The translations under genes were made by a program, and so were the position numbers. The notes beneath the pieces are model-generated. The model ran no database searches. It was not told the origin of the DNA and saw nothing but the letters and a program-made list of their open reading frames with translations. A stretch of DNA of 64,000 nt from Planctomycetia bacterium (lineage in GTDB: Bacteria; Planctomycetota; Planctomycetia; Pirellulales; Thermoguttaceae): NCBI GenBank assembly GCA_030527205.1, contig JAUNBG010000001.1:161043-225042 (forward strand). The letters are read 5' to 3'. Positions 9,272 through 19,274 of the stretch are shown here, piece after piece (the stretch's first letter is position 1; each line of letters starts with the position of its first letter).

Positions 9272-11863
9272 TTAATCTGTCGGGGGAAGATCATAAGGAC
9301 CGAGACCGACATCGGTTGGGCCAAAATTAAGGGGAAAACCGTCCTGGGGTTTTTGACCAAAAGTTTCGCGAATCGCTTCATACATACCGAAGCCAAATTC
9401 GGCGTTCGGTTCAATATAAGACCCTTCGCCCCATTCATTGACCGGCGCCAGAACAATTCGTTTTTGACCGGTTTCGTCCGCAAATCTCTTGCAATCTTCG
9501 CAGATTTTTCGGAATTTTTCAACCGTCCTGTCATAAATAATCGTCTGTTTATTTCCGTGCCAGGGACGCGAATCCCAACCGGTTGAAATATTCGGCCAAA
9601 AGGGCAAAATTCCCGTTTCTGTTCGCGCTTGCCAATAGGGAAGACTGGATTCGACAACCAGATCAAACGGAAATCGAATTGGATTCTTCGCTTTGCCGCC
9701 ATGCGACATAAAATGATAAATCGATGAACAATCAAACCCGCCGTCCTTGAGCCATTGAATATCTTCCGCTTTTGTCGATGATTCCGGCCATTTCATCGCA
9801 ACAAAATAAATTCCTTTGAATCCGGCGTCAATGGCCATTTGACGACTCAAGTCAAGCAATTTTTTGACCCCTTCTCCCCGGTTGAGATGATTTCCCTTTT
9901 CCGCTTCGGTCTTAATAAGATCGAGATCCATTTGTTTCGGATCCCAAATCATGACGACTGGCTTATCGTCAACTCGATAATATTCCGGCGTATTGAAATA
10001 GTTTTCGATCCAATATTTCGTTACATTTCGCTGATCTTCCTCGGAATGCGTTCCCGGCCCGTTATGATTGGCCCACATCATTGCCCATTTTAAATGAGAT
10101 CGATATTTTGCTCGTTGAAAAGCTTTGATCCAATGTTCAAGTGACCGGTTTCCCCGACTCCAATACCAATCGACGAGAAAGAATTGAATTCCGTTTTCGA
10201 CTGCCCATTTGATTTGCCAATCAACAACTTCCGGGTTCGATTCGTCATACCAACCAAGAACCGGCTTGCGAATCGGGTCGCTTTTTTGAATTCTGTCCCA
10301 AGCTTCCCGTTTTGCCCAACCCGGAAAATAAAGAGCGCCGATTTCATAATCGCTTTGAATCGGTTTCGGTTCCGGAACATAATCCGCTTTCGGAAGATCA
10401 AGCGGCTCCGTTATTTTAAAAACAGCATCCGATCTCAAAAAGAGAGATCGTTCTATTTCGTTAGGAGTCGCAACGATTGTTGGGACGTCATAAATGACTA
10501 TTCTCCAATTTCCGGCTGTTGGACAATTTAAATAAACGGTCAATTTCAACGATTCCATTGGTTGAAGTCCGGGAATAAGAATAACTCGGTCTTCTTTTGG
10601 AACCTTTCCCTCTGATTGAGGAAAAAAGTTAACATTTTCCGAATTGTCTTCGGATAAGTTGGAATTCCATTCTTTTCGTTTTCCGTTAATGGCATAAGCG
10701 ATCAGGGAATTCGTATTTGTTGTTAAAGTTTCATTCTCCGTTTTCTTCCAAGGCGTTAATAAAAGAAATATTTTTTTATTTTCAATCATTTCGCCGCCAA
10801 CATTTTTGAGGACAATTTCATATTGAACTTCCGAACCGGCTCGATTGATTGCGTCAACCATTCCGCTGGAAACAACTTCCCATTGCGCTTTTCCCTGCGG
10901 TTTATCGCTGACCTTAACCGTTTTTAAGTTCAGCGGACTTTCTTCTTTAAGATCCGGCAGAACGATTTCCAATTGATAAATTTTGCCTTTCCATTCGGGC
11001 AATTGCGAAAGATCAATATTGCATTGCGCATCGAAAATCTGTATTGGAACCTTTTTTTCTGTCAAACCGTTTGAAAATTCGCCGAGAAAACGAATCGTTG
11101 CAAAAGCAAAATCAGGATTCTCTTTGATTCGTTGAGACCATTTGGGCATTGACGGTTGAAGTTCAAGATCATTCCATTCTAAAAAAAGCCAACTTCCGCT
11201 TTGTTCTGCGTCAAATGAAAAAAGACCGCTTCGATAAACAACGGAATCTTTTTCCGAAACGGTTGTCCATTCCTTTTGAATTTGATCCGCATTCCATTCC
11301 GGCGATATCGGAGCAACCGCTTCCAAATTCAAATCGACGATTCGAATAGAATCAATTTCAACCCCCGTTTGGCCCGTCAACGAATCCGATGGCGTTCCAA
11401 GATCAAGACGAATTTTGATGATTTTTCCTTCTTTCATCCAATTCGGAAAAAGACGATATTCATGCCATTGCCCATCATTGATAAGCGTCCAATCAAATGA
11501 ACGATCTTGAGAAAAACCGTTATATTGTCCTTCATTTGTCCCTGAAAAAAAGAGTTCGCCCCGCCAATCGCTCTTCAATTTCATTCGTATTTCGACAACT
11601 TGCCCCGCTTTCGGCTCAAATTCAAACTGCGGACTGACTATAAACGGATCATGATCCGTAAACTGCGATTTGAACGTTCCATTGGATACTTTGGGCAACG
11701 TTAAATGATTGGTCGTCCAACCTTGAAGATTATTTTCCTCATCAAATTCCCAATTCAGCAAAATTTTTTGATTCTGAGCATAAATCAAATTGTTGACTTG
11801 CCCGCAAAAGAGCAACAAAATCAATCCGCCGATAAGCAATAAATTCCATAATTGTCGTTTCAT
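9272..11863 (-). CDS. Secreted GH99-like/WbsX-type glycosidase with N-terminal beta-sandwich region
   Basis: An 863-residue exported protein. A hydrophobic segment directly after the start (WNLLLIGGLILLLFCG) is the signal peptide. Residues about 30-490 look like beta-rich carbohydrate-binding and linker domains. The C-terminal 350 residues match the WbsX/GH99-like family: GALYFPGWAKREAWD, FFLVDWYWSRGN, MMWANHNGPG, YYRVDDKPVVMIWDP and the hallmark APVNEWGEGSYIEP. This family sits in glycan-degradation and surface-polysaccharide loci; activity is likely an endo-acting glycosidase, substrate unknown. The frame is open to an ATG at 11917, which would add an Arg/Lys-rich stretch of 18 residues before the signal peptide, so I prefer 11863; the ribosome-binding site is weak for both. 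It may work with the GH43-like protein downstream on the same strand. Confidence 0.83.
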   Translation of the reverse strand: MKRQLWNLLLIGGLILLLFCGQVNNLIYAQNQKILLNWEFDEENNLQGWTTNHLTLPKVSNGTFKSQFTDHDPFIVSPQFEFEPKAGQVVEIRMKLKSDWRGELFFSGTNEGQYNGFSQDRSFDWTLINDGQWHEYRLFPNWMKEGKIIKIRLDLGTPSDSLTGQTGVEIDSIRIVDLNLEAVAPISPEWNADQIQKEWTTVSEKDSVVYRSGLFSFDAEQSGSWLFLEWNDLELQPSMPKWSQRIKENPDFAFATIRFLGEFSNGLTEKKVPIQIFDAQCNIDLSQLPEWKGKIYQLEIVLPDLKEESPLNLKTVKVSDKPQGKAQWEVVSSGMVDAINRAGSEVQYEIVLKNVGGEMIENKKIFLLLTPWKKTENETLTTNTNSLIAYAINGKRKEWNSNLSEDNSENVNFFPQSEGKVPKEDRVILIPGLQPMESLKLTVYLNCPTAGNWRIVIYDVPTIVATPNEIERSLFLRSDAVFKITEPLDLPKADYVPEPKPIQSDYEIGALYFPGWAKREAWDRIQKSDPIRKPVLGWYDESNPEVVDWQIKWAVENGIQFFLVDWYWSRGNRSLEHWIKAFQRAKYRSHLKWAMMWANHNGPGTHSEEDQRNVTKYWIENYFNTPEYYRVDDKPVVMIWDPKQMDLDLIKTEAEKGNHLNRGEGVKKLLDLSRQMAIDAGFKGIYFVAMKWPESSTKAEDIQWLKDGGFDCSSIYHFMSHGGKAKNPIRFPFDLVVESSLPYWQARTETGILPFWPNISTGWDSRPWHGNKQTIIYDRTVEKFRKICEDCKRFADETGQKRIVLAPVNEWGEGSYIEPNAEFGFGMYEAIRETFGQKPQDGFPLNFGPTDVGLGPYDLPPTD

Positions 11864-12226
11864 TCTTTTTCTTCTTCTTCTTTTTTGTTCTTTTTTCTTC
11901 GTTTCAAAATCGATCATTCCTCAACGTTTCCCGATTGCCTTTTTATCCTGAACTCAACTCGATTAAAAAACCGGATCGTTGGCTTCGCAACCCGTCAACG
12001 CAGGCAAATAACGAAAAGACAAATCCTGTCGATCATTTCAGCTTTTGTTTAGTATACGAAAAATTTTCGTTATTTTCAATCCGTTAATATCAAGAAGTAT
12101 TTTTTATCAAGGATAAAACCAAAGAATTGTCTGAAGATCGAAAATTTATATTTTGGTCGTTTAACAATTTTCTTTTCTGGGACAACGTTTCCCAAAAATA
12201 ACATTAGCTAAAAGGAGAATACATTT
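11864..12226. other. Divergent promoter region with a dispersed repeat
   Basis: Separates the divergently transcribed GH99-like and Hsp20-like genes. It holds the repeat at 11965-12055, a purine-rich tract before the GH99-like start, and a clear ribosome-binding site (AAAGGAGAA) 7-9 bases before the Hsp20-like ATG at 12227. Confidence 0.5.
11965..12055. repeat. Second dispersed repeat family, copy A
   Basis: Shares an ordered set of blocks with 53635-53725: CGGATCGTT, TTCGCAA, CCCGTCAAC, a run ending AAATCCTG, then GTTTAGT. The two copies are diverged between blocks. Function unknown. Confidence 0.5.
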
Positions 12227-12544
12227 ATGAAAACCGTTGCTTGCGAAGCAGATTGCAAATTGATGGATTTGAAAACTCGTTACGATATTGAAATTCCAGC
12301 CGTCGAAGAAAATGACTCGTTTGTCGTTTCCATTAATAATGGGATTTTAAAAGTTAATGCCGTTGAAGAAAATGGAACCGAAGTTACGCTCGGAACCTGG
12401 GATATTCGAGAAGGCGTTCATACGGAAGCCATGACAACCGAATATCGCGACGGAATTCTTTATCTTCGTCTTCCGAAAGGCGATGAGGTTCGTCCTCGAG
12501 AACTTCAGTATTCCGAAAAAATCACAATCAAGCCAACTTGCTGA
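12227..12544 (+). CDS. Small Hsp20/alpha-crystallin-like protein
   Basis: A 105-residue paralogue of the protein at 3188-3526. It is predicted to be almost all beta strand, ending in GVHTEAMTTEYRDGILYLRLPKGDE, which fits the C-terminal half of an alpha-crystallin domain. A strong ribosome-binding site (AAGGAGAA) precedes the ATG, pointing to high expression. It has Cys near the N-terminus (ACEADCK) and at the very end. Probable holdase-type chaperone acting in the cytoplasm (no signal peptide); this is inferred from domain resemblance only. Transcribed alone, with a long inverted repeat just downstream. Confidence 0.7.
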   Translation: MKTVACEADCKLMDLKTRYDIEIPAVEENDSFVVSINNGILKVNAVEENGTEVTLGTWDIREGVHTEAMTTEYRDGILYLRLPKGDEVRPRELQYSEKITIKPTC

Positions 12545-13068
12545 TAAGATTTGATCATGAAACGGATCAGGAAACATTTTTCATTCTCTGGCCCTTGCGT
12601 TAATGATCCGTTTTCATGATCGTTTCAGAAATATCTTAAACTCTTCATTTGCTTCTCTTTCTGTATTTTTGACTCGATAACCTTTTCTTGAATTGCGTTT
12701 TTAAGTCCTTATAATATTATCCTTAAATATTGAATGCCGAAACGTCCCTTATAAAAACTTTTTAAATTTTTCTTTCAAATATCAAAAATTGAGGAAAATT
12801 CCGTTTTATAAGCATCCAAAAAAATCGTTGTTATTTTCGTTAAACGTTCAGGCGTCGGACGTCCTGTTATTCTGTTGAAAATGAGTTTTTTAGAAACAAG
12901 TCATTGACTTTCTTTTTTGTTAATTTTATACTTTTTAATAAAACTGTAATCTATAATACCGACGCTTAGATTTTTCCGCTTCGCCGCCGCATAACCTTGT
13001 AATGCGACTACATAAATCGCCGCATTTCGGTAAAACTCAAGGGAAACGTCAATCTTAGAAAGATTATT
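12545..13068. other. Intergenic region
   Basis: Contains the inverted repeat at 12553-12621 right after the Hsp20-like stop and otherwise AT-rich sequence leading to the zinc-ribbon membrane-protein gene. No gene is supported. Confidence 0.5.
12553..12621 (+). terminator. Long inverted repeat after the Hsp20-like gene
   Basis: Arms GATCATGAAACGGATCA (12553-12569) and TGATCCGTTTTCATGATC (12604-12621) pair over 17 positions with one bulged base around a 34-base loop. Its place 8 bases past the stop codon suggests a transcript-end or 3'-stabilising structure. There is no T-tract after it. Confidence 0.5.
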
Positions 13069-14274
13069 ATGAAAATCACATTTTTCTGTTCAAATTGCGG
13101 AACCCGATTACAAATCGACGAAAGTTTAAAAGACAAAAAAGTCCGTTGTCCAAACTGTCAGGCCGTTGTCGGCATTCCGCCTGAAAATGCGAATAAAATC
13201 GACGAAATCAATGCGGATTCTTCTGATTCGTTGACTCAGTCGACCTTTGTCGAAGAAGAAGGTTTTTCCGTTCCCGATTCTTCAGAAGATTTTGCTTTCG
13301 ATAGTTCAATTTCAAACAATCCGTATGAACCTCCGAAAACAATATATTATGGTTATCAACAACCGGACGACGGAATGCGTCTGACAAAAGTCTTCTTCCA
13401 AAGCCTCTGCAGCGATTCGATTTCGCTTTTGGTTCGTTATTATAAGGAAATTCTCTTTCTCTGCCTGATTAGCTTTATGTTTGTGAACGCTCGAATGATT
13501 CTCAATAATATTGTCGATAATGAAACTATTGATAATATATCGAACGCCAGCATCATTCTTTTTTCTGTTCTTTTTTCAATATTACTTCGCATCGTTCAGG
13601 TTCTCTTTTATTTTCTGTTTGTTAATTATCTTATCAGACTTTTACGAACTGGACAAACCTCATTTCATCTGTTAAAACCGAAAAAAATATCAATGCTCTT
13701 CAAAGGAGCTTTTGCTTCCTTTCTTTATGCAATTGAAGTTTGTCTCTTGGTCTTCTTTCTTACTGTTCCTGCAATCTTTATTTTTAGTTTATTATCAAGA
13801 CCCTTCCTTCTTGTCTCGAATGGCAGTTCAGAAATTCTCTTTGGCATTTTTGTTGTTTTGTGTTCTGCTTTCTTCTTATGGATTTATTTCATGATCCTTT
13901 ATCGACATATGTTTTACCTGCCCTTTATTTTGGATCGTAACGCAGGCATTTTTAAGTCCTTTCAACTTTCTAGTCGTTATACGAAAGGAAATTACAAGGT
14001 TTTTATTTATGCTTCGATCTGTTTATTGCTTCCTGTTATCATTTTTGCTTTTGTGACCATTATTTCTATGGGGATGTCGAATGCGACTAATCTCGACTTG
14101 AATAACCTCCTAATCATCAGTTCGATACAACAGACGTTTTTATTATCATTGATTTCTGCTTTTATCAACTCTTTTATGATGACTCCGATCTGTTTGGCAT
14201 TGTATGTTACAATGTATTTACAAATGACCGGTCAAGCAACGATTATTCGTGAAGCTTCAAAAACAAAACTTTGA
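13069..14274 (+). CDS. Zinc-ribbon polytopic membrane protein
   Basis: A 401-residue protein. The N-terminus is an MJ0042-type zinc ribbon: CSNCG at about residues 8-12 and CPNCQ at about 32-36, the four likely Zn ligands. A short acidic linker follows, then about six transmembrane helices from residue 120 on (IILFSVLFSILLRIVQVLF, VCLLVFFLTVPAIFIFSLL, VFIYASICLLLPVIIFAFV and others). This architecture, ribbon plus a membrane domain resembling DUF4013/glycerophosphodiester membrane domains, is common in planctomycetes and has no defined function. The start has AGAAAG about 6 bases upstream. It is monocistronic, with 230 bases to the next gene. Confidence 0.8.
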   Translation: MKITFFCSNCGTRLQIDESLKDKKVRCPNCQAVVGIPPENANKIDEINADSSDSLTQSTFVEEEGFSVPDSSEDFAFDSSISNNPYEPPKTIYYGYQQPDDGMRLTKVFFQSLCSDSISLLVRYYKEILFLCLISFMFVNARMILNNIVDNETIDNISNASIILFSVLFSILLRIVQVLFYFLFVNYLIRLLRTGQTSFHLLKPKKISMLFKGAFASFLYAIEVCLLVFFLTVPAIFIFSLLSRPFLLVSNGSSEILFGIFVVLCSAFFLWIYFMILYRHMFYLPFILDRNAGIFKSFQLSSRYTKGNYKVFIYASICLLLPVIIFAFVTIISMGMSNATNLDLNNLLIISSIQQTFLLSLISAFINSFMMTPICLALYVTMYLQMTGQATIIREASKTKL

Positions 14275-14506
14275 TAGAAAAACGATTCTTTCATTGAATT
14301 TCGTTGTTCAAAAATCTCTTTGACTGCAATAAAGCAAGGCCTTTTTTGGCAAAATCGATATAATCGTAAAATCCGGTAAAATTTATTAAGTTTTTTTAAT
14401 AGAATCAACCGATATTATCGAATAAGGTTTGATAAGAGTAAATTGAACGCTTGAACTGTTATCCCCATGAAGATAACAGTCAAATAAAACGAAACGAGAA
14501 AGACCA

Positions 14507-17383
14507 ATGACGAATAATAAAACAGATGATTTTCGAGCAAGTTCATCATTGCGATCAAACGCAACAGCTCGCGCTGATCGCTGTTTTAAAGAAGGCTTCA
14601 TTATTAAAACAAAGAAAATATTGGATTTGCGATCCTATAATATTCTTAAAAGCATTGAACGCATCAAGAGCCAGATCATAAAAACAACTCCAAAAGGGAG
14701 CCCCAAAGAGCGATCCCTTTTCGCTTTGATTATTTTTTCTTTGATTCTATTAATAAACCAGGGATCAATTTTGGCTCTGGAAGCTGGCTATGCCAGTTCT
14801 AAAAAGAAAGTTGCTCCGACTCCGCAATATTTTCCAAATGATCAATCGGATGTCATCAACATTGCCCAGCCTTCCTTAAAATTTTCCCTGGTTAACGAAA
14901 TGGTTCTGCCGAAAAATGATAATGAAATCAAAAACAGAACAATTGTCTCGCGCGAACAAAACCGAACCAAAAACAATGAATTATCCAATTTACTTCAAGA
15001 AATGGAAGAAGATAATTCGGTCAATGCGACAGCAAGTCAAGTTGAGGAACCCATTCCCGACAAAGCGAGCAAGCCAATCTCAAAGCGAAACCGGAAAAGT
15101 TTACGCAATCAACCGATTGCTCAACTTTTAACGATTGAGGAAAATGAACCTATCGATGAAATAACTTCGGAAAATCTTTCCGCGTCTTCTCAAACTGCGG
15201 AGATTGCAATGGAAGCTGATTTGATTGATTCTCAAGAAATTTCCGTTCCAATGGAACAATCGCAACAACTTGATCTTAATGAAAAAGAGCAAAATGAAGA
15301 CAAATTGTTTATGAATAATGAAACAATTGAGGCATTATCGGCCGATGAATCATTAAACACGCAAACGTTTAATGAAGATTCCTCAAACAAACTTAAATGG
15401 AATCGTCGAGAAAATATGCTTGAACGCCAATCCATTTCGGATTCGTCAAAGGTCATTTCGTCCAATTCAGAAACCTCATCGACTCAAAAACCGATTTTAT
15501 TAAAGCAGAATTCAACTTCGTCGAAAACCGTTTCTGATTCGATGCCTTCAAAAATGAAGTCCCAAACGTCGAATCGTTCCGAACAGACGTTTTCCGAGTC
15601 CAGTCAATTGATCGTTCAACAACAGAGTCCGGTTATCGACATTCAGACAATTGGTTTGCAAAAATTGATCGTTGGTCAGGAATCTTCTTATGAATTAAAA
15701 GTCTGCAATAAAAGTTCCGTTGACGCGCAACAATTGATTATTTCAACTGAAATCCCCAATTGGGTTAATGTTAATCAACTTCATCCGAGCGTTGGTTCAT
15801 CCAATATTTTGCCGGCAGAAAGTCCAGAAAATCCGACATTATGCCAATGGAAAATGGGAACTCTTGCCGCCGGAAAAGAAGAGTCACTTATTTTGAAAAT
15901 CATTCCGCTGAAACGAAACAATTTTGAACTTGTTAGTCGATATGAATATGAACAAACGACCCTCAAAGCGGGAATTGAAGTTCAGGAACCAATTATCGAA
16001 CTTTTGATTGAAGGACAAGATTCGATTGAATGGGGCATTGAAGACAATTATCGACTTCGAGTCCGCAACATCGGAAATGGAGACGCCGAAAATCTTCAAT
16101 TGCTCGTTTCAACAGGCGAAAACGAACAAGCAACTCAAATTCTTCCCATTCTTAAAGCGGGCGAAGAAAAAGTTATGGATATGTCCATTAAAACGGTTTT
16201 GGAGAATGAAATAACGATTCGGGTCGCAGCAAACGGCAAATATGGACTGAGCGCCAATATTCAAAAAACAATTGCGATACTTCGCGGAAAACTTGATATT
16301 TTTGTTGAAGCGCCCGAATTGCAATTTGTTAATAATTCGGTCGATTATCTCGTTCATATTTCCAATTCCGGAACCGCGCCATTGAAAAACGTTGAGGTCG
16401 CAGCCAATATCCCGTCAGAAGTCAAATTGATTTCATGTTCTGGCGACGGACAGGAAAATGCGGAAAAAAATCGAATTATTTGGTCGATTCCAGTCATTAA
16501 TCCCAATGAAAATATCGTTTATCAGGTTTCTTGTGAAATGATTCGATCCGGCCTGACCCGTTTGGAGGTTTCCGCTTCTGAACCTTTTGGACTGACTGCG
16601 GCCAGCGAAGCATTGGTTCAGGTTGACGCAATCGCCGCCTTGAATATGCAAATCAATTCGCCCAACGCTCCGGCTGCCGTTGGAAGCTCGGTTATTTATG
16701 AAGTTATCATTAGCAATAAAGGGACCAAAGCAGCGGAAGAAATAAATTCTGGTCTGTTCCTGACAAGCGGTCTGCTTCCTTTGGCAATTGCCGGAAATAA
16801 CGGATTTGTTTATCCGGAAGAATCAAAAGTTTTATTCAAACAAATCAATTCGCTTCCAGCGGGAGAATCAATGACATTTCAGGTTCAGGCTGAAGTTGTT
16901 GGTTCTGGAAACCAAAAAGTTCAAGCAATCCTTGACTCCAAACCGAACAATATTCAACTTGCCTGCGAAGAGATTTTATATTGTTATGAAAAGCGCAACA
17001 TTGCCAATCGGAATATCAACTCCCAATCCAAAGTTGCTCTTCGACCGACAAATTCGCAACAGAGACCAATGAACAATCGTCCCGCTTCCGATTCGACGAA
17101 AGAAATCCCAAATCCGAATAAATTAATGACGCCCCCTTCCGGGAATAATTTGAATAATCTGCAAGATTTGTCCTTTGATTTAACGCAAAAAGCAAACGAT
17201 TCTTTAAGCAATTCCTTAAACGAATTGAGGAACCCCTTATCGGAAAATCCAAAAATGCAACAGGGGCAAACAGAACCGTCAAACAACCAACTAATTAACC
17301 AGCCGAATATTCAATCGAATATCCTGGAAATTCCTTTCTCGAATTTTCCTGACTCAGAATCTGGAAGTTCCGTTCGATTTTAA
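14507..17383 (+). CDS. Exported DUF11/CARDB-repeat protein
   Basis: A 958-residue protein with a long basic N-terminal stretch and a hydrophobic export segment at about residues 72-92 (LFALIIFSLILLINQ). Residues about 100-370 are Ser/Asn/Gln/Glu-rich and probably disordered. From about 375 to 825 there are four tandem Ig-like DUF11/CARDB modules (GQESSYELKVCNKSS, IEDNYRLRVRNIGNGDA, SVDYLVHISNSGTAPLKNV, GSSVIYEVIISNKGTKAAE), each with the asparagine/glycine turn typical of the family. The tail is low complexity. Probably a structural cell-surface or envelope protein. The start is uncertain because the signal lies 70 residues in; a shorter start using a non-ATG codon is possible. A strong terminator follows. 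Confidence 0.82.
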   Translation: MTNNKTDDFRASSSLRSNATARADRCFKEGFIIKTKKILDLRSYNILKSIERIKSQIIKTTPKGSPKERSLFALIIFSLILLINQGSILALEAGYASSKKKVAPTPQYFPNDQSDVINIAQPSLKFSLVNEMVLPKNDNEIKNRTIVSREQNRTKNNELSNLLQEMEEDNSVNATASQVEEPIPDKASKPISKRNRKSLRNQPIAQLLTIEENEPIDEITSENLSASSQTAEIAMEADLIDSQEISVPMEQSQQLDLNEKEQNEDKLFMNNETIEALSADESLNTQTFNEDSSNKLKWNRRENMLERQSISDSSKVISSNSETSSTQKPILLKQNSTSSKTVSDSMPSKMKSQTSNRSEQTFSESSQLIVQQQSPVIDIQTIGLQKLIVGQESSYELKVCNKSSVDAQQLIISTEIPNWVNVNQLHPSVGSSNILPAESPENPTLCQWKMGTLAAGKEESLILKIIPLKRNNFELVSRYEYEQTTLKAGIEVQEPIIELLIEGQDSIEWGIEDNYRLRVRNIGNGDAENLQLLVSTGENEQATQILPILKAGEEKVMDMSIKTVLENEITIRVAANGKYGLSANIQKTIAILRGKLDIFVEAPELQFVNNSVDYLVHISNSGTAPLKNVEVAANIPSEVKLISCSGDGQENAEKNRIIWSIPVINPNENIVYQVSCEMIRSGLTRLEVSASEPFGLTAASEALVQVDAIAALNMQINSPNAPAAVGSSVIYEVIISNKGTKAAEEINSGLFLTSGLLPLAIAGNNGFVYPEESKVLFKQINSLPAGESMTFQVQAEVVGSGNQKVQAILDSKPNNIQLACEEILYCYEKRNIANRNINSQSKVALRPTNSQQRPMNNRPASDSTKEIPNPNKLMTPPSGNNLNNLQDLSFDLTQKANDSLSNSLNELRNPLSENPKMQQGQTEPSNNQLINQPNIQSNILEIPFSNFPDSESGSSVRF

Positions 17384-17747
17384 TTCGGATACTCTTGATT
17401 AACTCCTTTTTGCCCGAAGCGTTATCGTTTCGGGTTTTTTATTTCGAATGCCCATTCTTTCGCTGAAAATGCTTATGTCAAAAAAACTCAATTCGCTCAA
17501 ATATTACTTTTTTCTAATTCTTCCGTTTCCTCGATGCGTTTCCTTGATCGTTTGATTCGCAAACCCAGCACAAACAACCGATTTATAGGACGATCCGTTG
17601 TTTCTTTCGATTTCCGTATAAAATTTGGACTTTCTTCCCTATAAAAAATGGGGATCGCGATATTTTTTTGGAAAAGACTTGATTTCCTGTTCCGTCTCTT
17701 TTATACTGAATTATGTCAAAAATTGAAACTTTAAGAAAGGGAAAATC
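17384..17747. other. Intergenic region with terminator
   Basis: Begins with the terminator at 17413-17440 and ends with the ribosome-binding site (AAAGGGAAAA) of the first thioredoxin-like gene. The sequence TTATACTGAATTATG at 17700-17714 may include a -10 element but no good -35 is evident. No gene is supported. Confidence 0.5.
17413..17440 (+). terminator. Rho-independent terminator
   Basis: A 9-bp stem CCCGAAGCG / CGTTTCGGG (one G-T pair) with a TTAT loop is followed at once by six T residues. It ends transcription of the DUF11-repeat gene, 30 bases past its stop codon. Confidence 0.9.
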
Positions 17748-19058
17748 ATGAAAATTGATAATAAATTCTGGTTGAAAAATCTTGCGAGGAACGGAATAGC
17801 GTTGATTTTCGTCTTCGCTTTGGGAATCTTTTTAACAAACTCCGTTTCAATAGCTCAGGAAGAAAATGCTGAAGAAGTTGAAACTGAAATAACTGAAAAA
17901 GACAATTCAGACGACCCGAATGACAACTTGCTTGTCATTAACGAAAACGCCTCAAAAGAGGAACTGCTCGAACAAATCGAAAAACTGGATATTTATGTTC
18001 CTGATAATATTTCTTCATATGAAGAATATGTAACTTTTTTCGAGAAGCGTCAAACAACAATGATTAACCTTTACGAACTTCTTTTGAAAAAAGATATTTC
18101 TTTTGAAGAAAAATCAACGGTTCTTTCTTCCTATATCGAAACTCTTTCCGTTTCGCCTGTAAATGATACAGAAAAACGTTTGGAAATATTGGATTCTCTG
18201 ATTCAGGAGATGGAAACCCAAATGAACGACGAGATTCGTCATCTTTATTATAATGCGAAAGCGGTTTTTTATCTGCTCCAAATCGTTGTTCTGATTGAAG
18301 AAACAGAATCAACAACTCTCGACGCGGATCCGGAAGTCGAACAAGCTCAAACTGCTGTCCTGAAAGAAAAAGCTCAACCAATCGTCAACGAACTCAAGCA
18401 ATTTGCTTTTGATCATTCCGATTCGGCTTATCAAATTGTTGGTTTTTTTGTCGATAGACTTGAATATTTGGGGGTTCCAGACGATTTAAACAATGAGATT
18501 CGACTTGATATAAGCCAGACATTTCAAGAATCCGGCAATGAAGATTTGATCAAAGCCGCCAATTATATCGAAGGTCCGCTTCGATTTAAGAATCTTGCAG
18601 GAAATGATCTCAAAATGGAGGGCGTAACGCTTGACGGAACAGAAATCGATTGGGAATCTTATCGGGGAAAAATCGTTTTAGTTGATTTTTGGGCGACTTG
18701 GTGCGGCCCGTGTCGCGCTGAAATTCCCAATATGTTGAGTCAATACAAAAAATATCATGAACATGGTTTTGAGATTATCGGATACAGTATTGACAATGAT
18801 GTTGATGAGCTTCGCAATTTTGTCGAAAAAGAGAAAACGCCTTGGACAATTATTTCCGAAACGCTTTCCGTTGAGAAGGAATTTTCGCCGATCAGCGATT
18901 ATTATGGAATCAACTCAATCCCGCAAATGATTTTGGTCGACAAAGAAGGCAAAGTCATTGAAACAGATATTCGGGGCAATCGACTGAACAAATTGCTTCG
19001 CAAACTTATCCCCGCCGCAAAGAAAGTGCTTCCGCAAGAAGATGTTGAATTCTTTTAA
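17748..19058 (+). CDS. TlpA/ResA-like thioredoxin-fold protein (first of two)
   Basis: A 436-residue exported protein. An N-terminal hydrophobic segment (IALIFVFALGIFLTN) gives Sec export or an anchor. A helical region of about 250 residues follows. The C-terminal thioredoxin-like domain has FWATWCGPCRAEIP (Cys319 and Cys322) and the cis-proline loop NSIPQMILVDKEG. The family reduces or exchanges disulfides in the periplasm. AAAGGG precedes the ATG by 6 bases. The next gene is a clear paralogue with the same layout, so this is a tandem duplication; each has its own ribosome-binding site and a gap of 216 bases between them. Confidence 0.88.
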   Translation: MKIDNKFWLKNLARNGIALIFVFALGIFLTNSVSIAQEENAEEVETEITEKDNSDDPNDNLLVINENASKEELLEQIEKLDIYVPDNISSYEEYVTFFEKRQTTMINLYELLLKKDISFEEKSTVLSSYIETLSVSPVNDTEKRLEILDSLIQEMETQMNDEIRHLYYNAKAVFYLLQIVVLIEETESTTLDADPEVEQAQTAVLKEKAQPIVNELKQFAFDHSDSAYQIVGFFVDRLEYLGVPDDLNNEIRLDISQTFQESGNEDLIKAANYIEGPLRFKNLAGNDLKMEGVTLDGTEIDWESYRGKIVLVDFWATWCGPCRAEIPNMLSQYKKYHEHGFEIIGYSIDNDVDELRNFVEKEKTPWTIISETLSVEKEFSPISDYYGINSIPQMILVDKEGKVIETDIRGNRLNKLLRKLIPAAKKVLPQEDVEFF

Positions 19059-19274
19059 GGAATTTGAATTCGTTGAAGATTCGTCCTATTGGGGAACTAT
19101 AAAATGTTGATTCAGCCCTCTCGAAACCCTGTTTTTTCCCATTCGCAAGTCTGTTATATCCCAAAAATGAATTGGCGAAAAAACATGGGATTTCAATAGA
19201 TTAATTTTGCAAATAAAGATTAACGTTGCTTTTTCTGGCCTTTAACTTATATTCTTCTATACGAAAGAGTTCTC

